Shown here: piece after piece, positions 1-9,602 of the stretch | How positions within the stretch are numbered: the first letter of the stretch is position 1 | Layout of the letters: every line of letters begins with the position of its first letter | Translations under genes and position numbers: made by a program | NCBI GenBank assembly: GCA_944388865.1 | Contig: CALXKM010000010.1 | Coordinates: 55,196 to 119,195 of the forward strand | Length of the DNA: 64,000 nucleotides | Source of the DNA: an uncultured Duodenibacillus sp. | GTDB lineage: Bacteria > Pseudomonadota > Gammaproteobacteria > Burkholderiales > Burkholderiaceae_F | Direction of reading: 5' to 3' | Notes under the pieces: generated by a model | The model's input: the letters and a program-made list of their open reading frames with translations, nothing else | Told to the model about the DNA's origin: nothing | Database searches by the model: none

Positions 1-1231
1 CAACAACGACTCGATAGACAGTGCCTGTGTCAATGACGCGCACGGAACCGAAGGCGGCTTGCTGCTGGGAGAACATCATTTCGGCATGAGCTGCGGCAGC
101 CTTTGCGTTGTCGGCGACTCCGAAAGCGCCTAACTGTACGGTCCAGCCGGTTGCGGCGGCAGCGTATCTTGATTGCGCTTTTTGCGCCTCAATGGCATTT
201 TGTTCGGCCACAATGGCGCTGATCGGGTCTGAAGTGCCTGCACTGCTTGGCTCGGCAGTCTGGTCAGTTCGTGCAGCATGGTAATTCTCGATGGCTGCCG
301 CTTCATCGGTACCGGTTTCCTCCACCGTCAGGCTGATGCTCACGGCAGGTTCGCCGGGGTCGTCAGTATCAGCGACGACTGAGTTCATGACATCGATTGA
401 TTCGGATTGAGCCGTCACTGGCAGAGGACGACTCAGTTGACCACCGGCTGCTGCTGCAGCAACGTACGTCTGAGAACTTGAAGCTTGTCCGGCCGCAGCA
501 GTCTGCCTCGCGGGCGATGAAGAATAAGAGCGCGGTGCTGTGCTCTTTGATGAGCGCGAGGAGACGTTGCTTGAGTAGTTTTTCTGCGAGCTTGTCCAGA
601 CTGCGGAGCTCGTGCTTGAAGAGTGACCAGACATGCTTGAGGCGGCAGCGGCGGCAACCAAAGTGGCATCAGACGAATTGGTCGAAGGAATGCGGCCGGC
701 GGCGATGTCTTTTCTTGTGATGCGCTCGACGCGCACGCGCGTTGTGCCCTCTTTCTGGTAGCCCAGACGCACGGCCGCAGCGTAGCTCAAATCAATGATG
801 CGTCCGCGCAGAAATGGTCCGCGATCATTGACTCGCACGATGATGGAGCGGCCATTTTTCAGGTTGGTGACGCGGGCATAGCTCGGAAGCTCCATAGTGG
901 GGTGAGCAGCTGACAAAGCATACATATCGTAGATTTCGCCCATGGAAGTTTTTTTGCCATGGAACTGCTTTCCGTACCAGCTGGCTTCTCCGACCTGCGT
1001 CATCGGTTTGTCCCCTGTTACGGGAACATAGCGCTTTCCCATAACCGTGTAAGGGCGATTAGCCCATTTATGAGGTTCTTCTACCTTGATGGTGATGTCG
1101 TCAGAGCCCAAAGCTTTGAGGTGGCCGAGAGCAGAAGGCGGGCCGTCGTTGTCAAAATAGCCGCCTTCGCTCGAGCCAAAGGAGCAGCCGGCAAGCAGCA
1201 TCGCGGCGGCTAAGGACAAAAAGTAGCGCAT
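1..1231 (-). CDS. rlpA: RlpA-family septal ring lytic transglycosylase/lipoprotein, C-terminus cut by window edge
   Basis: The reading frame opens at the ATG at 1231 and runs off the window start, leaving about 410 residues. The N-terminus is a lipoprotein signal with lipobox LAGC (Cys at residue 16). A double-psi beta-barrel RlpA domain follows, with GEASWYG near residue 75 and the RVNDRGPF motif holding the family's catalytic Asp. A long Ser/Ala-rich linker leads to the start of a SPOR domain (GWTVQLGAFG), which normally binds denuded septal peptidoglycan. Known family role: cleaves denuded glycan strands at the septum or acts as an outer-membrane lipoprotein in cell separation. It is divergent from gatC. 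The frame is intact over the visible part, so this is a real gene truncated only by the window. Confidence 0.9.
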   Translation of the reverse strand, partial: MRYFLSLAAAMLLAGCSFGSSEGGYFDNDGPPSALGHLKALGSDDITIKVEEPHKWANRPYTVMGKRYVPVTGDKPMTQVGEASWYGKQFHGKKTSMGEIYDMYALSAAHPTMELPSYARVTNLKNGRSIIVRVNDRGPFLRGRIIDLSYAAAVRLGYQKEGTTRVRVERITRKDIAAGRIPSTNSSDATLVAAAAASSMSGHSSSTSSAVWTSSQKNYSSNVSSRSSKSTAPRSYSSSPARQTAAAGQASSSQTYVAAAAAGGQLSRPLPVTAQSESIDVMNSVVADTDDPGEPAVSISLTVEETGTDEAAAIENYHAARTDQTAEPSSAGTSDPISAIVAEQNAIEAQKAQSRYAAAATGWTVQLGAFGVADNAKAAAAHAEMMFSQQQAAFGSVRVIDTGTVYRVVV

Positions 1232-1474
1232 GAGGTTAGTTGCACGTAAAAATCAGTAAGAAAGAAAAAGAGTCGTCGCGCGCAAGATAAACCTCGCACG
1301 GCAGCGCTCTGACAAAGCTCTCCCACTATAGCGCAAGGAGCTCTCAATCATGTTTCAGAAAAGCACCGTAAAGCAGAGAAAATTGAAACTTTTTCTGGGA
1401 AAGATCCCATAAAAATCAAGAAAGGCGCTAAATTTTCAACTTTGTTTTGTTTTGCATTTTGCAGGTACTGAGTT

Positions 1475-1762
1475 ATGTCCCTTGAAATGGACGACGTTCG
1501 CCGCATTGCTGAGCTTGCGCACATAGATATTGACGATGCGCAGGCGCAGAAAATGCAGGTTGAACTCAACGATATTTTTAAGATGATCGAACGTATTCAG
1601 GCTGTGAATACCGACGGCGTCGAACCGATGATGCACCCGCACGACGGCGTGCAGCGCCAGCGCGACGATGTGGTTGTGTTCGGCGACGACCGAGAAGAAA
1701 ACATGAAGAACGCTCCCGAAGAGTATGACGGCATGTTCCTCGTGCCTCAGGTCATTGAATAA
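1475..1762 (+). CDS. gatC: Asp/Glu-tRNA(Asn/Gln) amidotransferase subunit C
   Basis: A 95-residue protein beginning [17 protein letters not shown], the usual GatC N-terminal helix, with the PMMHPHDG segment that wraps between GatA and GatB. GatC stabilises the GatCAB heterotrimer, which converts misacylated Glu-tRNA(Gln) or Asp-tRNA(Asn) to the correct amidated form. It is the first gene of gatC-gatA-gatB, with 34 bases before gatA. The 243-base gap upstream separates it from the divergent rlpA. A possible weak promoter (TTGAAA near 1383 with CCATAA/CATAAA near 1408) is the only signal I see there. Confidence 0.95.
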   Translation: MSLEMDDVRRIAELAHIDIDDAQAQKMQVELNDIFKMIERIQAVNTDGVEPMMHPHDGVQRQRDDVVVFGDDREENMKNAPEEYDGMFLVPQVIE

Positions 1763-1796
1763 CCGCGCGAGCAACTCGAATAGGCACAAGAAAAAA

Positions 1797-3254
1797 ATGT
1801 CTGAAACTAATTTTCATACTGTTGTGGAACTGTCCCGTGCGCTTGCTGCACGTGAAGTAAGCGCAGAAGAACTTGCCCGCGAATATCTTGGCCGCATTGA
1901 AAAGCATAAAGATCTCAACTGCTTTCTGGATGTTCGGCCGGAAGAGACACTGGCAGAGGCTCGGGCCGCTGATCAGCTCATCGCCGAGGGCAAAGCTGGC
2001 CGTCTGACAGGAATTCCGATTGCGCACAAAGATATTTTCGTCACCCGCAATTGGGCATCAACGGCTGCCAGCAAAATGCTTGAGGGCTACATGAGCCCGT
2101 TTGATGCTGCGGTTGTGAAAAAGTTGCGCGCGGCCGGTTTGGTGACGCTTGGCAAACTGAATTGCGACGAGTTTGCCATGGGGTCGGCCAACGAAAACTC
2201 GGCCTATGGCAAGGTGTACAACCCTTGGGATCCTCATGCCGTTCCCGGAGGTAGTTCCGGCGGTTCTTCAGCCTGCGTGGCGGCCGGTCTGGCGCCTATT
2301 GCCACTGCGACTGATACGGGTGGCTCCATTCGAGAGCCAGCATCCTTTACCGGAGTTACCGGCGTCAAGCCGACGTACGGCAGACCCAGCCGACTTGGCA
2401 TGATTGCCTTTGCCAGTTCGCTTGATACGGCCGGCCTGATGGCGCACACCGCCGAAGACATTGCTTGGGTGTTGGGCGATATGGTGGGCTACGAGCCGTG
2501 GGATTCGACAAGCGAAAACATGCCCACTGAAGATTTTGCCCGCGATCTCAACAAGGGCGTCAAAGGCATGCGTCTGGGCGTGCCTCGTGCCTGGTTTACC
2601 AATGAACTTGACGGCGAAGTCGCTTCTGCCGTCGAAAGCGTTATCGAAGAGTATCGCCGCCAGGGGGCCGAGATTGTCGATATCGAGCTGCCCAACGCCG
2701 GTCTGGGCGTTTCGGTCTACTACGTTGTGGCTTGCGCGGAGGCAAGTTCGAACTTGTCTCGCTTTGATGGCGTTCGCTACGGCTATCGGGCAAAGAACTA
2801 CACCGACATTCAAGATATGATCAAAAAGAGCCGCAACGAGGGCTTTGGAGCAGAACCCAAGAGGCGAATTTTGATTGGAACTTACGTGCTCTCGCACGGC
2901 TACTATGACGCCTATTACATCAAGGCGCAGAAAGTTCGCCGTTTGATAGCGCAGGAATTTGACGCAGCCTTTGAGAAGGTTGATGCCATTGTCAGTCCAG
3001 TGACGACGACGACAGCCTACGATTTCGGCTCCAAGAGTGATCCGGTATCGGCCTATATGAGCGACCTTTATACGGTTCCTGCTTCGCTTGCTGGGCTGCC
3101 GTGCATGAGCATGCCCTGCGGCATGCACTCCAACGGTCGTCCGATCGGCGTTCAGCTAACCTGCCCGCGTTTTGCCGAGGCTCGCATGCTTGGCGTGGCA
3201 CATGCCTGGCAGCAGGCGACCGACTGGCACAAGCGTCATCCAAATGGTTTTTGA
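1797..3254 (+). CDS. gatA: Asp/Glu-tRNA(Asn/Gln) amidotransferase subunit A
   Basis: A 485-residue amidase-signature enzyme, the glutaminase subunit of GatCAB that releases ammonia from Gln for transfer to the tRNA-bound amino acid. The catalytic Ser-cisSer-Lys triad is visible: Lys78 in [10 protein letters not shown], then [10 protein letters not shown] and [10 protein letters not shown] carrying the cis-Ser and the nucleophilic Ser. I chose the ATG at 1797 ([13 protein letters not shown]) because the longer in-frame start at 1725 lies inside gatC and adds 24 residues unlike the family. Length is normal. It is followed 20 bases later by gatB in the same operon. Confidence 0.96.
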   Translation: MSETNFHTVVELSRALAAREVSAEELAREYLGRIEKHKDLNCFLDVRPEETLAEARAADQLIAEGKAGRLTGIPIAHKDIFVTRNWASTAASKMLEGYMSPFDAAVVKKLRAAGLVTLGKLNCDEFAMGSANENSAYGKVYNPWDPHAVPGGSSGGSSACVAAGLAPIATATDTGGSIREPASFTGVTGVKPTYGRPSRLGMIAFASSLDTAGLMAHTAEDIAWVLGDMVGYEPWDSTSENMPTEDFARDLNKGVKGMRLGVPRAWFTNELDGEVASAVESVIEEYRRQGAEIVDIELPNAGLGVSVYYVVACAEASSNLSRFDGVRYGYRAKNYTDIQDMIKKSRNEGFGAEPKRRILIGTYVLSHGYYDAYYIKAQKVRRLIAQEFDAAFEKVDAIVSPVTTTTAYDFGSKSDPVSAYMSDLYTVPASLAGLPCMSMPCGMHSNGRPIGVQLTCPRFAEARMLGVAHAWQQATDWHKRHPNGF

Positions 3255-3274
3255 GAGAGTGTGAAGACAGAGTT

Positions 3275-4726
3275 ATGCAGTGGGAAGTTGTGATTGGTCT
3301 GGAGACGCATGTTCAGCTGTCGACGGACTCTAAGATCTTTTCGGGGGCATCCACGGCCTTTGGGGCAGAGCCCAATACACAGGCCTGCTATATCGATCTG
3401 GCGTTGCCCGGAGCTTTGCCGGTGCTCAATCGCGGTGCTGTTGAGCGTGCTATTCGCTTCGGCCTTGCTATTGGGGCCGAAGTTGCGGAGAAGTCAGTTT
3501 TTGACCGCAAAAACTATTTCTATCCCGACTTGCCTAAGGGGTATCAGATCAGCCAATTTGATCTGCCTGTGGTCAAAGGAGGACAGGTGAACTTTAGGGT
3601 TGAGCCCAAGGACGGCGATCCCTATATGAAAACCATCAACCTCACGCGCGCGCACCTTGAAGAAGATGCCGGCAAGAGCAATCACGGCGTTCAGCCGCGC
3701 AAATCTGGCATTGATTTGAATCGTGCGGGGACGCCTTTGCTTGAGATTGTGACCGAGCCCGAACTCAGAAGTTCGGCTGAGGCCGTCGGCTATGCCAAGG
3801 CTTTGCATGCGCTGGTGGTTTGGCTTGGCATCTCTCACGGCAACATGCAGGAAGGAAATTTCCGGTGCGATGCCAATGTGTCGGTACGTCCTATGGGCGA
3901 AACCAAGTTCGGCACGCGTTGCGAAATTAAGAATCTCAACTCGTTCAAGTTCCTGCAGGAGGCCATTGACTATGAAGTGCGCCGCCAGATCGAAGTGATT
4001 GAGGCCGGCGGCAAGATTGTGCAGGCAACGAGACTTTATGATCCCGATAATGGCGAAACGCGAGAAATGCGCACCAAGGAAGATTCCATGGATTATCGCT
4101 ATTTCCCGGACCCCGACTTGCTGCCGTGCGTGATTTCGCCGCAATGGAAGGCGCAGGTGGCCGCTGATATGCCCGAGTTGCCAGGACAGATGCGCGAGCG
4201 CTTCATGCGCGAGTACGGCTTGTCGGAGTATGACGCCGATGTACTCACATCAAGCCGTGATGTGGCCGATTATTTTTGCGCCGTGTGCAAGAGCGCGCCC
4301 GACAAGAAGATCGCAGCCAACTGGGTGATGGGCGAAGTGGCCGCCAGCGTGAATGCCGCCGAAGGCATGACTTATGCTGCGGCTCCGGTGACAGCGGCCG
4401 CGCTTGCCGATATTTTGAAGAGAATTGCCGACGGCACGATCAATGCCAAGGGAGCCAAGCGCATCTTCTCTCTTATTTGGGAGGGGGCTGTCGAGGGTGT
4501 TGATGCTTTGATCGAGCGGGAAGGCTTGAAGCAGATTTCGGATGCCTCTGCCCTTGAAGGAATTATCGATGATGTGCTCAAGAATAATCCCAAGATGATC
4601 GAAGAGTTCAAGGCAGGCAAGCAGAAGGCTTTCAATGCGCTTGTCGGTCAGGCCATGAAGGCAACTCGAGGCAAGGCCAATCCCAAGCAGGTCAACGAAA
4701 TTCTCTCGCGCAAGCTGCAGGGATAG
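3275..4726 (+). CDS. gatB: Asp/Glu-tRNA(Asn/Gln) amidotransferase subunit B
   Basis: A 483-residue protein starting [15 protein letters not shown], the conserved GatB opening. The catalytic cradle domain (to about residue 295) contains [16 protein letters not shown] and DANVSVRP, and the C-terminal half is the helical GatB/YqeY tRNA-binding domain. It activates Glu- or Asp-tRNA with ATP and accepts ammonia channelled from GatA. The start at 3275 was preferred over the longer frame from 3101, which overlaps the end of gatA. Last gene of the operon; a hairpin with a T run follows at 4750-4802. Confidence 0.96.
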   Translation: MQWEVVIGLETHVQLSTDSKIFSGASTAFGAEPNTQACYIDLALPGALPVLNRGAVERAIRFGLAIGAEVAEKSVFDRKNYFYPDLPKGYQISQFDLPVVKGGQVNFRVEPKDGDPYMKTINLTRAHLEEDAGKSNHGVQPRKSGIDLNRAGTPLLEIVTEPELRSSAEAVGYAKALHALVVWLGISHGNMQEGNFRCDANVSVRPMGETKFGTRCEIKNLNSFKFLQEAIDYEVRRQIEVIEAGGKIVQATRLYDPDNGETREMRTKEDSMDYRYFPDPDLLPCVISPQWKAQVAADMPELPGQMRERFMREYGLSEYDADVLTSSRDVADYFCAVCKSAPDKKIAANWVMGEVAASVNAAEGMTYAAAPVTAAALADILKRIADGTINAKGAKRIFSLIWEGAVEGVDALIEREGLKQISDASALEGIIDDVLKNNPKMIEEFKAGKQKAFNALVGQAMKATRGKANPKQVNEILSRKLQG

Positions 4727-4749
4727 TTGATGTTGACCGGTTGATTAAA

Positions 4750-4802
4750 GAGAGCCAAAAGCTTTGCAGAATATGCGGCAGAGTTTGCGGCTCTCTTTTT
4801 TT
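4750..4802 (+). terminator. Rho-independent terminator after gatCAB
   Basis: A 7-bp stem GAGAGCC (4750-4756) with GGCTCTC (4789-4795), a long loop that can form partial inner pairs, and seven T directly after it. It ends only a few bases before the most likely start of the next gene, so that gene probably depends on read-through or an unusually placed promoter. Confidence 0.7.
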
Positions 4803-4805
4803 GGC

Positions 4806-5255
4806 ATGAAAGACGAGTTTGGATTTCTTCGCAGACAGATTCTGCTTTTTGACCGAACAAAGCTCGGACGCGTGTCGCGCCAAGTGTTTTGGCTGACGAT
4901 GGCCGTGTATGCCGCGATTTATTCGGTAGCTTTTACCGTGCCTTTTGAGGTAGGCTTCAGGCTTGAGGTTGAGCCGGATTCGGCCTACATGAAGATCTTT
5001 CTCAACGGGTGGCTGTGTTTTTTCTTTTTTTCCATTGCGCCTGTTGTCAGATTAACGCGCAGGCGGCTGCACGACGCAGGCTTGAGTGGCTGGTGGATGT
5101 TGCTTGGCGTGGTGCCTGTTGTTGGATGGGCGGTTGTGTGCGTACTGCTGTGTCTGCCTTCTGCACCGTTGGGCAAATACGATCGTTTTGTTGAGGAAAA
5201 TAGAAAAAAGCTGCGGGCCTTCGCGACAGACGAAGGCCTCGCAGCCATTCATTAA
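4806..5255 (+). CDS. DUF805 family inner-membrane protein
   Basis: A 149-residue membrane protein from the ATG at 4806 (MKDEFGFLRRQILLF). The DUF805 hallmark RRLHDAGLSGWW sits in the middle, and three to four hydrophobic segments surround it (VFWLTMAVYAAIYSVAF, WLCFFFFSIAPVV, WWMLLGVVPVVGWAVVCVLL). Function of the family is unknown. An alternative ATG at 4764 adds 14 residues but lies inside the upstream terminator stem-loop, so I prefer 4806. There is no clear Shine-Dalgarno for either. The gene is convergent with pyrE, 31 bases apart. Confidence 0.8.
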   Translation: MKDEFGFLRRQILLFDRTKLGRVSRQVFWLTMAVYAAIYSVAFTVPFEVGFRLEVEPDSAYMKIFLNGWLCFFFFSIAPVVRLTRRRLHDAGLSGWWMLLGVVPVVGWAVVCVLLCLPSAPLGKYDRFVEENRKKLRAFATDEGLAAIH

Positions 5256-5286
5256 TCGATGCTGCTGGACTGCAAGCTGTGAGTCC

Positions 5287-5964
5287 CTAGGCACCGTATT
5301 TGGTGCGGTAGGCGGCGACGGCTTCTCGGTAGGGGCGTGCTGCTTGAGCGGCAGGCGTATCCTGATTCATGAATTCAAGCAGGTCGTTTAAGTTGGCAAT
5401 GCTAACGACGGGCATGCAGAATGTTTTTTCGACATCCTGCACGGCAGAAGTCTCTGTCATCACTTCGGCATTGCCGCCGCGTTCCTGGCGATCCAGCGCA
5501 ATCAGCACGCCGCTGGGGGTTGCGCCTGCGGCACGGATTAGACTTACCGATTCTCGAACAGAAGTACCTGCACTGATGACATCGTCAATGATGACAACAC
5601 GTCCCTTCAGAGGCGAGCCGATGACCGTGCCGCCTTCCCCATGATCCTTGACTTCCTTGCGATTGAAAGCCCAGGGAACGTCGCATCCCAGACGGGCAAG
5701 ATTCATAGCGACCGTGGAAACCAACGGGATGCCTTTGTATGCCGGACCAAAGAGCATGTCAAATTCGATGCGGCCAGCCTTTTTTGCTTCGAGCAACGCT
5801 TGGGCGTAGAACGTACCGAGGCGGTCAAGAAGGTTGCCGGTGTTGAAAAGACCGGCATTGAAGAAGTAGGGGCTCATGCGGCCTGCTTTTGTTTTGAATT
5901 CACCAAAACGAAGAACGTTGGCCGTCAGGGCAAATTCGATGAACTGGGCTTGATTCGAGGACAT
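5287..5964 (-). CDS. pyrE: Orotate phosphoribosyltransferase
   Basis: A 225-residue type I phosphoribosyltransferase that joins orotate to PRPP to give OMP in de novo pyrimidine synthesis. The PRPP-binding loop reads [13 protein letters not shown]. The N-terminus [21 protein letters not shown] and the [10 protein letters not shown] segment are typical of proteobacterial PyrE. I used the ATG at 5964 ([11 protein letters not shown]); a TTG seven codons upstream at 5985 is possible, and neither has a good Shine-Dalgarno. Single gene, divergent from xth. Confidence 0.95.
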   Translation of the reverse strand: MSSNQAQFIEFALTANVLRFGEFKTKAGRMSPYFFNAGLFNTGNLLDRLGTFYAQALLEAKKAGRIEFDMLFGPAYKGIPLVSTVAMNLARLGCDVPWAFNRKEVKDHGEGGTVIGSPLKGRVVIIDDVISAGTSVRESVSLIRAAGATPSGVLIALDRQERGGNAEVMTETSAVQDVEKTFCMPVVSIANLNDLLEFMNQDTPAAQAARPYREAVAAYRTKYGA

Positions 5965-6082
5965 GATGGTTAAACAAGAAGACAAAAATTGTTGGTGCGC
6001 TGCACCCCGCAGCCTTCGAGCTTGAGGCGCACTGAAGCTAAAATTTTAGGACATTTGCGAATTTTCTAGGAGTCAAGAAAAA

Positions 6083-6859
6083 GTGCTTCGCGTCGTGACT
6101 TTTAATGCCAATGGCATCCGTTCGGCGGCCGACAAGGGCTTTTGGAACTGGTTTGAGAGACAGGATGCGGATGTGCTGTGCGTCCAGGAGCTCAAGGCGC
6201 AGGAGGCTGATTTAAAGCCTGAGGTGCGCGAGCGCAAAGGATATGAAAGCTGGATGCACTGTGCGCAAAAGCGCGGGTATTCCGGCTGCGGGCTGTGGTC
6301 TCGCATCAAGCCCGTGAACGTGCAGACAGGTTTCGGCGTTGATGAATTCGATAATGAAGGGCGCTATGTGAGGGCTGACTTCGACAAGCTGTCGGTGGTT
6401 TCCGTCTATTTTCCGTCCGGGACGTCTGGAGAAGACAGGCAGGCTGCAAAATACCGTTTTTTAGATGCTTTTAGAGAGCATTTGCGGCAACTTCGCTCAA
6501 CAGGGCGCGAAATCCTTGTGTGTGGAGACGTCAATATTGCCCACAAGGAAATCGACATCAAAAATTGGAAGGGCAATCTGACGCACTCCGGATTTTTGCC
6601 CGAAGAACGTCAATGGGTGAGCAAAATTCTCGAAGAAGACGGCTGGCACGATATTTTCCGCGAGCTTGATCCCAGACCAGAGCAATACACTTGGTGGAGT
6701 CAGCGAGGGCAGGCTAGAGCCAAAAATGTTGGCTGGCGCATTGACTACATGTTCGGCACTGCAGGCATCGCAAGGCAAGCCGTCAAGGCGTTTATTTACA
6801 AGGACGAGAAGCTTTCCGATCATGCTCCTCTTGTGATTGACTTCGACACGGACCAATAG
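6083..6859 (+). CDS. xth: Exodeoxyribonuclease III / AP endonuclease
   Basis: A 258-residue member of the ExoIII/APE1 endonuclease-exonuclease-phosphatase fold, which nicks DNA 5' of abasic sites and trims 3' ends in base-excision repair. Visible active-site motifs are NANGIRSA, VQELKAQ (metal Glu), GDVNIAHKEID and the C-terminal SDHAPLVIDF. Translation starts at GTG 6083, ten bases after AGGAG at 6068-6072, which fixes the start. Two bases separate its stop from rsuA, so the two are co-transcribed. Confidence 0.94.
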   Translation: MLRVVTFNANGIRSAADKGFWNWFERQDADVLCVQELKAQEADLKPEVRERKGYESWMHCAQKRGYSGCGLWSRIKPVNVQTGFGVDEFDNEGRYVRADFDKLSVVSVYFPSGTSGEDRQAAKYRFLDAFREHLRQLRSTGREILVCGDVNIAHKEIDIKNWKGNLTHSGFLPEERQWVSKILEEDGWHDIFRELDPRPEQYTWWSQRGQARAKNVGWRIDYMFGTAGIARQAVKAFIYKDEKLSDHAPLVIDFDTDQ

Positions 6860-6861
6860 AC

Positions 6862-7554
6862 ATGCGGCTTGAGCAGATTCTTTTTACGCAGGGTTTTGGG
6901 ACCCGTCACGAATGTCGAGGATTGATTGCGCTCGGTCGCGTTGCATTCGGCTCAGAAGTGCTTTGCGATCCAGATGTCGAAATAGATGAGGAGGGATTGA
7001 TTTTCTCTGTTGACGGACAGTCGTGGCCTTATTGCGAAAAGGCGCTGATTGTGATGAATAAGCCGGCGGGCTATGAATGTTCTCAAAAGCCAACTCACTA
7101 TCCGAGCGTAATGACGCTTTTGCCTGCGCCGTTGCGCAGACGTGGTTTGCAGCCGGTGGGCAGGCTCGATGCCGACACAACGGGACTTTTGCTGATGACC
7201 GATGACGGGGCGCTTTTGCATCGACTCACGCACCCTAAGCGGCACGTTGGCAAGCGTTATCGAGTCGAGTGCCGACATCCGATCTCGGAGAGCATTGTCG
7301 AAAGGCTTCAGCAAGGCGTGCTTCTTGTTGATGAAAAGCAGCCGCTAAAGGCTGCGGATGTCACGAAAAAAAGCGAAGTTGTGCTCGAAATGACTATTAC
7401 GAGCGGGAAGTATCACCAAGTCAAGCGCATGATTGCCGCGGCCGGCAACCGCGTAGAGGCGCTCGAGCGCATCAGCTTCGGCAAGCTTTGTCTTCCAATA
7501 GATCTTGAGCGAGGGAAGTGGCGTTGGCTGTCATCTCCCTCAGAGGTCATCTGA
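6862..7554 (+). CDS. rsuA: 16S rRNA pseudouridine synthase, RsuA family
   Basis: A 230-residue protein with an N-terminal S4-like RNA-binding segment (MRLEQILFTQGFGTRHECRG) and a pseudouridine synthase domain. The catalytic Asp lies in the motif GRLDADTTGLLLMTDDG, near residue 107. Family members isomerise one uridine of 16S rRNA (U516 in E. coli), although the related RluE/RluF branch cannot be excluded by eye. The S4 domain looks divergent. The start is two bases after the xth stop, and an MFS gene follows 19 bases downstream. Confidence 0.85.
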   Translation: MRLEQILFTQGFGTRHECRGLIALGRVAFGSEVLCDPDVEIDEEGLIFSVDGQSWPYCEKALIVMNKPAGYECSQKPTHYPSVMTLLPAPLRRRGLQPVGRLDADTTGLLLMTDDGALLHRLTHPKRHVGKRYRVECRHPISESIVERLQQGVLLVDEKQPLKAADVTKKSEVVLEMTITSGKYHQVKRMIAAAGNRVEALERISFGKLCLPIDLERGKWRWLSSPSEVI

Positions 7555-7573
7555 CAAGTCAGAGGCTGTTCCG

Positions 7574-8920
7574 ATGTGGCAAAAAAAATGGCAGACGTTC
7601 AAGCATTCGCTGGAGGTTTATCGGCACCCGATAGCTGTGCGGATGTTCTTTCTCGGCTTTTCGTCCGGGCTGCCTCTTTTGCTCGTTTTCGGCACCCTTT
7701 CTTTTTGGATGCGAGAGTCAGGAGTCGATTTGAAAACCATCGGCTTCATGAGTTGGGCAGGGTTGTGCTGGGCTCTAAAGTGGGTCTGGGCTCCACTTGT
7801 CGATAGGCTCCCTATTCCGGTGCTGACGCGGCGCTTGGGACGGCGTCGGGCTTGGCTTATTGCGGCGCAGACAGCGCTTGTCGCGAGCTTGGCGGGCATG
7901 GCGATGACAGATCCCGCAAGTCATCTTTCGGTGATGGCGCTTTTTGCCGTGGCGACAGCTTTTAGCGGCGCCACGCAGGATGTGGCGCTTGACGCCTACC
8001 GCATCGAGAGCGGATCGGAAAAAGAGCAGGCGGCATTTTTGGCGACCTATCAGACTGGCTACAGACTGGCCATGATCTGGGCCGGCGCTGGGGCGCTGGC
8101 CATTGCTGCTGCCGCCGAAGGATCGGCGCTCGGCGCTTGGCGTACTGCGTATCTTGCCATGGCGGGAAGTGCTTTGATCGGCCCGATTGCCGTGCTGATG
8201 AGCCCGGAGCCGCAGAGGCCGACGCAAGTCGTTGACAGAATGCCTGCTCAGGGCATCGCCGCGTGGATTTATTCGGCGGCGTGTCTGCCTTTTCTTGATT
8301 TTTTCAAGCGCTTCGGTTGGTGGGCGCTTGTGATCTTGCTTTTGATCGCGACTTATCGTATCAGCGATGTGGTAATGGGGGTGATGGCAAATCCCTTTTA
8401 TGCTGATTTGGGTTTTAGCAAACAAGAGGTTGCCGCGGTGAGCAAGGTCTTCGGCGTCATTATGACGCTGGTCGGCGCTTTTGTGGGGGGCGTTGTGGCT
8501 GTGCGCATCGGCGTGATGCGAACGCTCTTTCTCGGAGCTGTTCTTTCTGCCGCTACCAATCTTCTTTTTGCCGCTCTTGCGCTGCGCGGGCACGATATGG
8601 CATTTCTCGTTTTTACGGTAAGCGCAGACAATCTGGCCGCCGGCATTGCTTCTGTTGCTTTTCTGGCCTATTTGTCGGGCTTGACGAATGTAGCTTATTC
8701 AGCGACTCAGTACGCGCTTTTTTCCTCTGTGATGCTGACCCTGCCGAAGTTCCTGGCGGGTTTTTCCGGTGCTGCCGTTGAGTCGCTTGGATACAACGGA
8801 TTCTTCACGGCAACGGCTTGCTTGGGGATTCCTGTGCTTTTTTTGGTGGCGGCGGCTGCATTGGGTAGAAAAAAATTATCAGCAAAAACGCACGATCAAA
8901 GAAGGCCGCAGCCGCGCTAA
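7574..8920 (+). CDS. AmpG-like muropeptide MFS transporter
   Basis: A 448-residue membrane protein with about 12 hydrophobic segments. Early motifs are GFSSGLPLLLVFGTLSFWM and GLCWALKWVWAPLVDR, which match the AmpG branch of the major facilitator superfamily (import of anhydro-muropeptides for peptidoglycan recycling). GATQDVALDAYRIE in the central loop is also characteristic. The ATG at 7574 (MWQKKWQTFKHSLE) was chosen because upstream in-frame codons overlap rsuA. It ends nine bases from the convergent UPF0149 gene with no terminator between them. Substrate is inferred from family only. Confidence 0.85.
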   Translation: MWQKKWQTFKHSLEVYRHPIAVRMFFLGFSSGLPLLLVFGTLSFWMRESGVDLKTIGFMSWAGLCWALKWVWAPLVDRLPIPVLTRRLGRRRAWLIAAQTALVASLAGMAMTDPASHLSVMALFAVATAFSGATQDVALDAYRIESGSEKEQAAFLATYQTGYRLAMIWAGAGALAIAAAAEGSALGAWRTAYLAMAGSALIGPIAVLMSPEPQRPTQVVDRMPAQGIAAWIYSAACLPFLDFFKRFGWWALVILLLIATYRISDVVMGVMANPFYADLGFSKQEVAAVSKVFGVIMTLVGAFVGGVVAVRIGVMRTLFLGAVLSAATNLLFAALALRGHDMAFLVFTVSADNLAAGIASVAFLAYLSGLTNVAYSATQYALFSSVMLTLPKFLAGFSGAAVESLGYNGFFTATACLGIPVLFLVAAAALGRKKLSAKTHDQRRPQPR

Positions 8921-8929
8921 AAGGATTTG

Positions 8930-9589
8930 TCAGCGTCGGCGAGGCGGTTTGCGGACATTGGATTTTTTAACCGCTTTCTGGGCGCGCTCAATGTCTTCGG
9001 CACGCGTAACCTCGGCAATTTCCTGTACGCAGGCGGTAAGATCTGCCAGTGCTTCGTCGATATCGGCAAAGGCCATGTCTTCTTCAATGCTCGCGGCAAC
9101 TTCTCGTTCGTCGTCTTGAGAATCTTCATTGACCGATTCGTATCGCAGCACGCCGACAAGAGCCGCTTGAACGGCTTTTGATGTGGTTTTCATGAGCTCA
9201 GGCCAGTTGGAGCAGGCCAAAGCAAATCCGTCGGCAAAAGGATGCAGAGCATCAAAGGGATCGTCAGGATTTTCCGGGTCGTCTTCAAAAATGATCGGGT
9301 CAATCGGCTTTTGCGCAAGGATCATTTGTTCGATTTCAGAGCCGCGAGCAAGCACGAGCTTTCTGAGCTCGTGCTGCTTTTCTTCATTGGCAAGTCCTGC
9401 GCGAGTACGTCCTTCAATGTCAAAGACCAGTCCGATCCAATCTTCAATGCGCGGCGGGTGCTTCAAGAGCGCAATGGCCGTTAGGTAGCCGTCGAGCATA
9501 TCCGGTTCCATCGGCACAAAGGGATCAGGGATGGATGCAAGCAGTTCTCCGAGACGATCAATATCTTCAAGTGTGAGCGCACGAGGCAT
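8930..9589 (-). CDS. UPF0149/YecA family protein
   Basis: A 219-residue acidic protein. The segment PDMLDGYLTAIALL and the following PRIEDWIGLVF match the UPF0149 (YecA/YgfB) family. No C-terminal SEC-C zinc motif is present; the tail is basic (AVKKSNVRKPPRRR). Function is unknown for this branch. It lies 13 bases downstream of ptsI on the same strand and may be co-transcribed with the PTS cluster. Confidence 0.8.
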   Translation of the reverse strand: MPRALTLEDIDRLGELLASIPDPFVPMEPDMLDGYLTAIALLKHPPRIEDWIGLVFDIEGRTRAGLANEEKQHELRKLVLARGSEIEQMILAQKPIDPIIFEDDPENPDDPFDALHPFADGFALACSNWPELMKTTSKAVQAALVGVLRYESVNEDSQDDEREVAASIEEDMAFADIDEALADLTACVQEIAEVTRAEDIERAQKAVKKSNVRKPPRRR

Positions 9590-9602
9590 GGCGATGAAAT
9601 CC

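Noticed and set aside
2268-3128. 286-codon minus-strand frame opposite gatA
   Set aside because: Antisense shadow of gatA, no recognisable motif.
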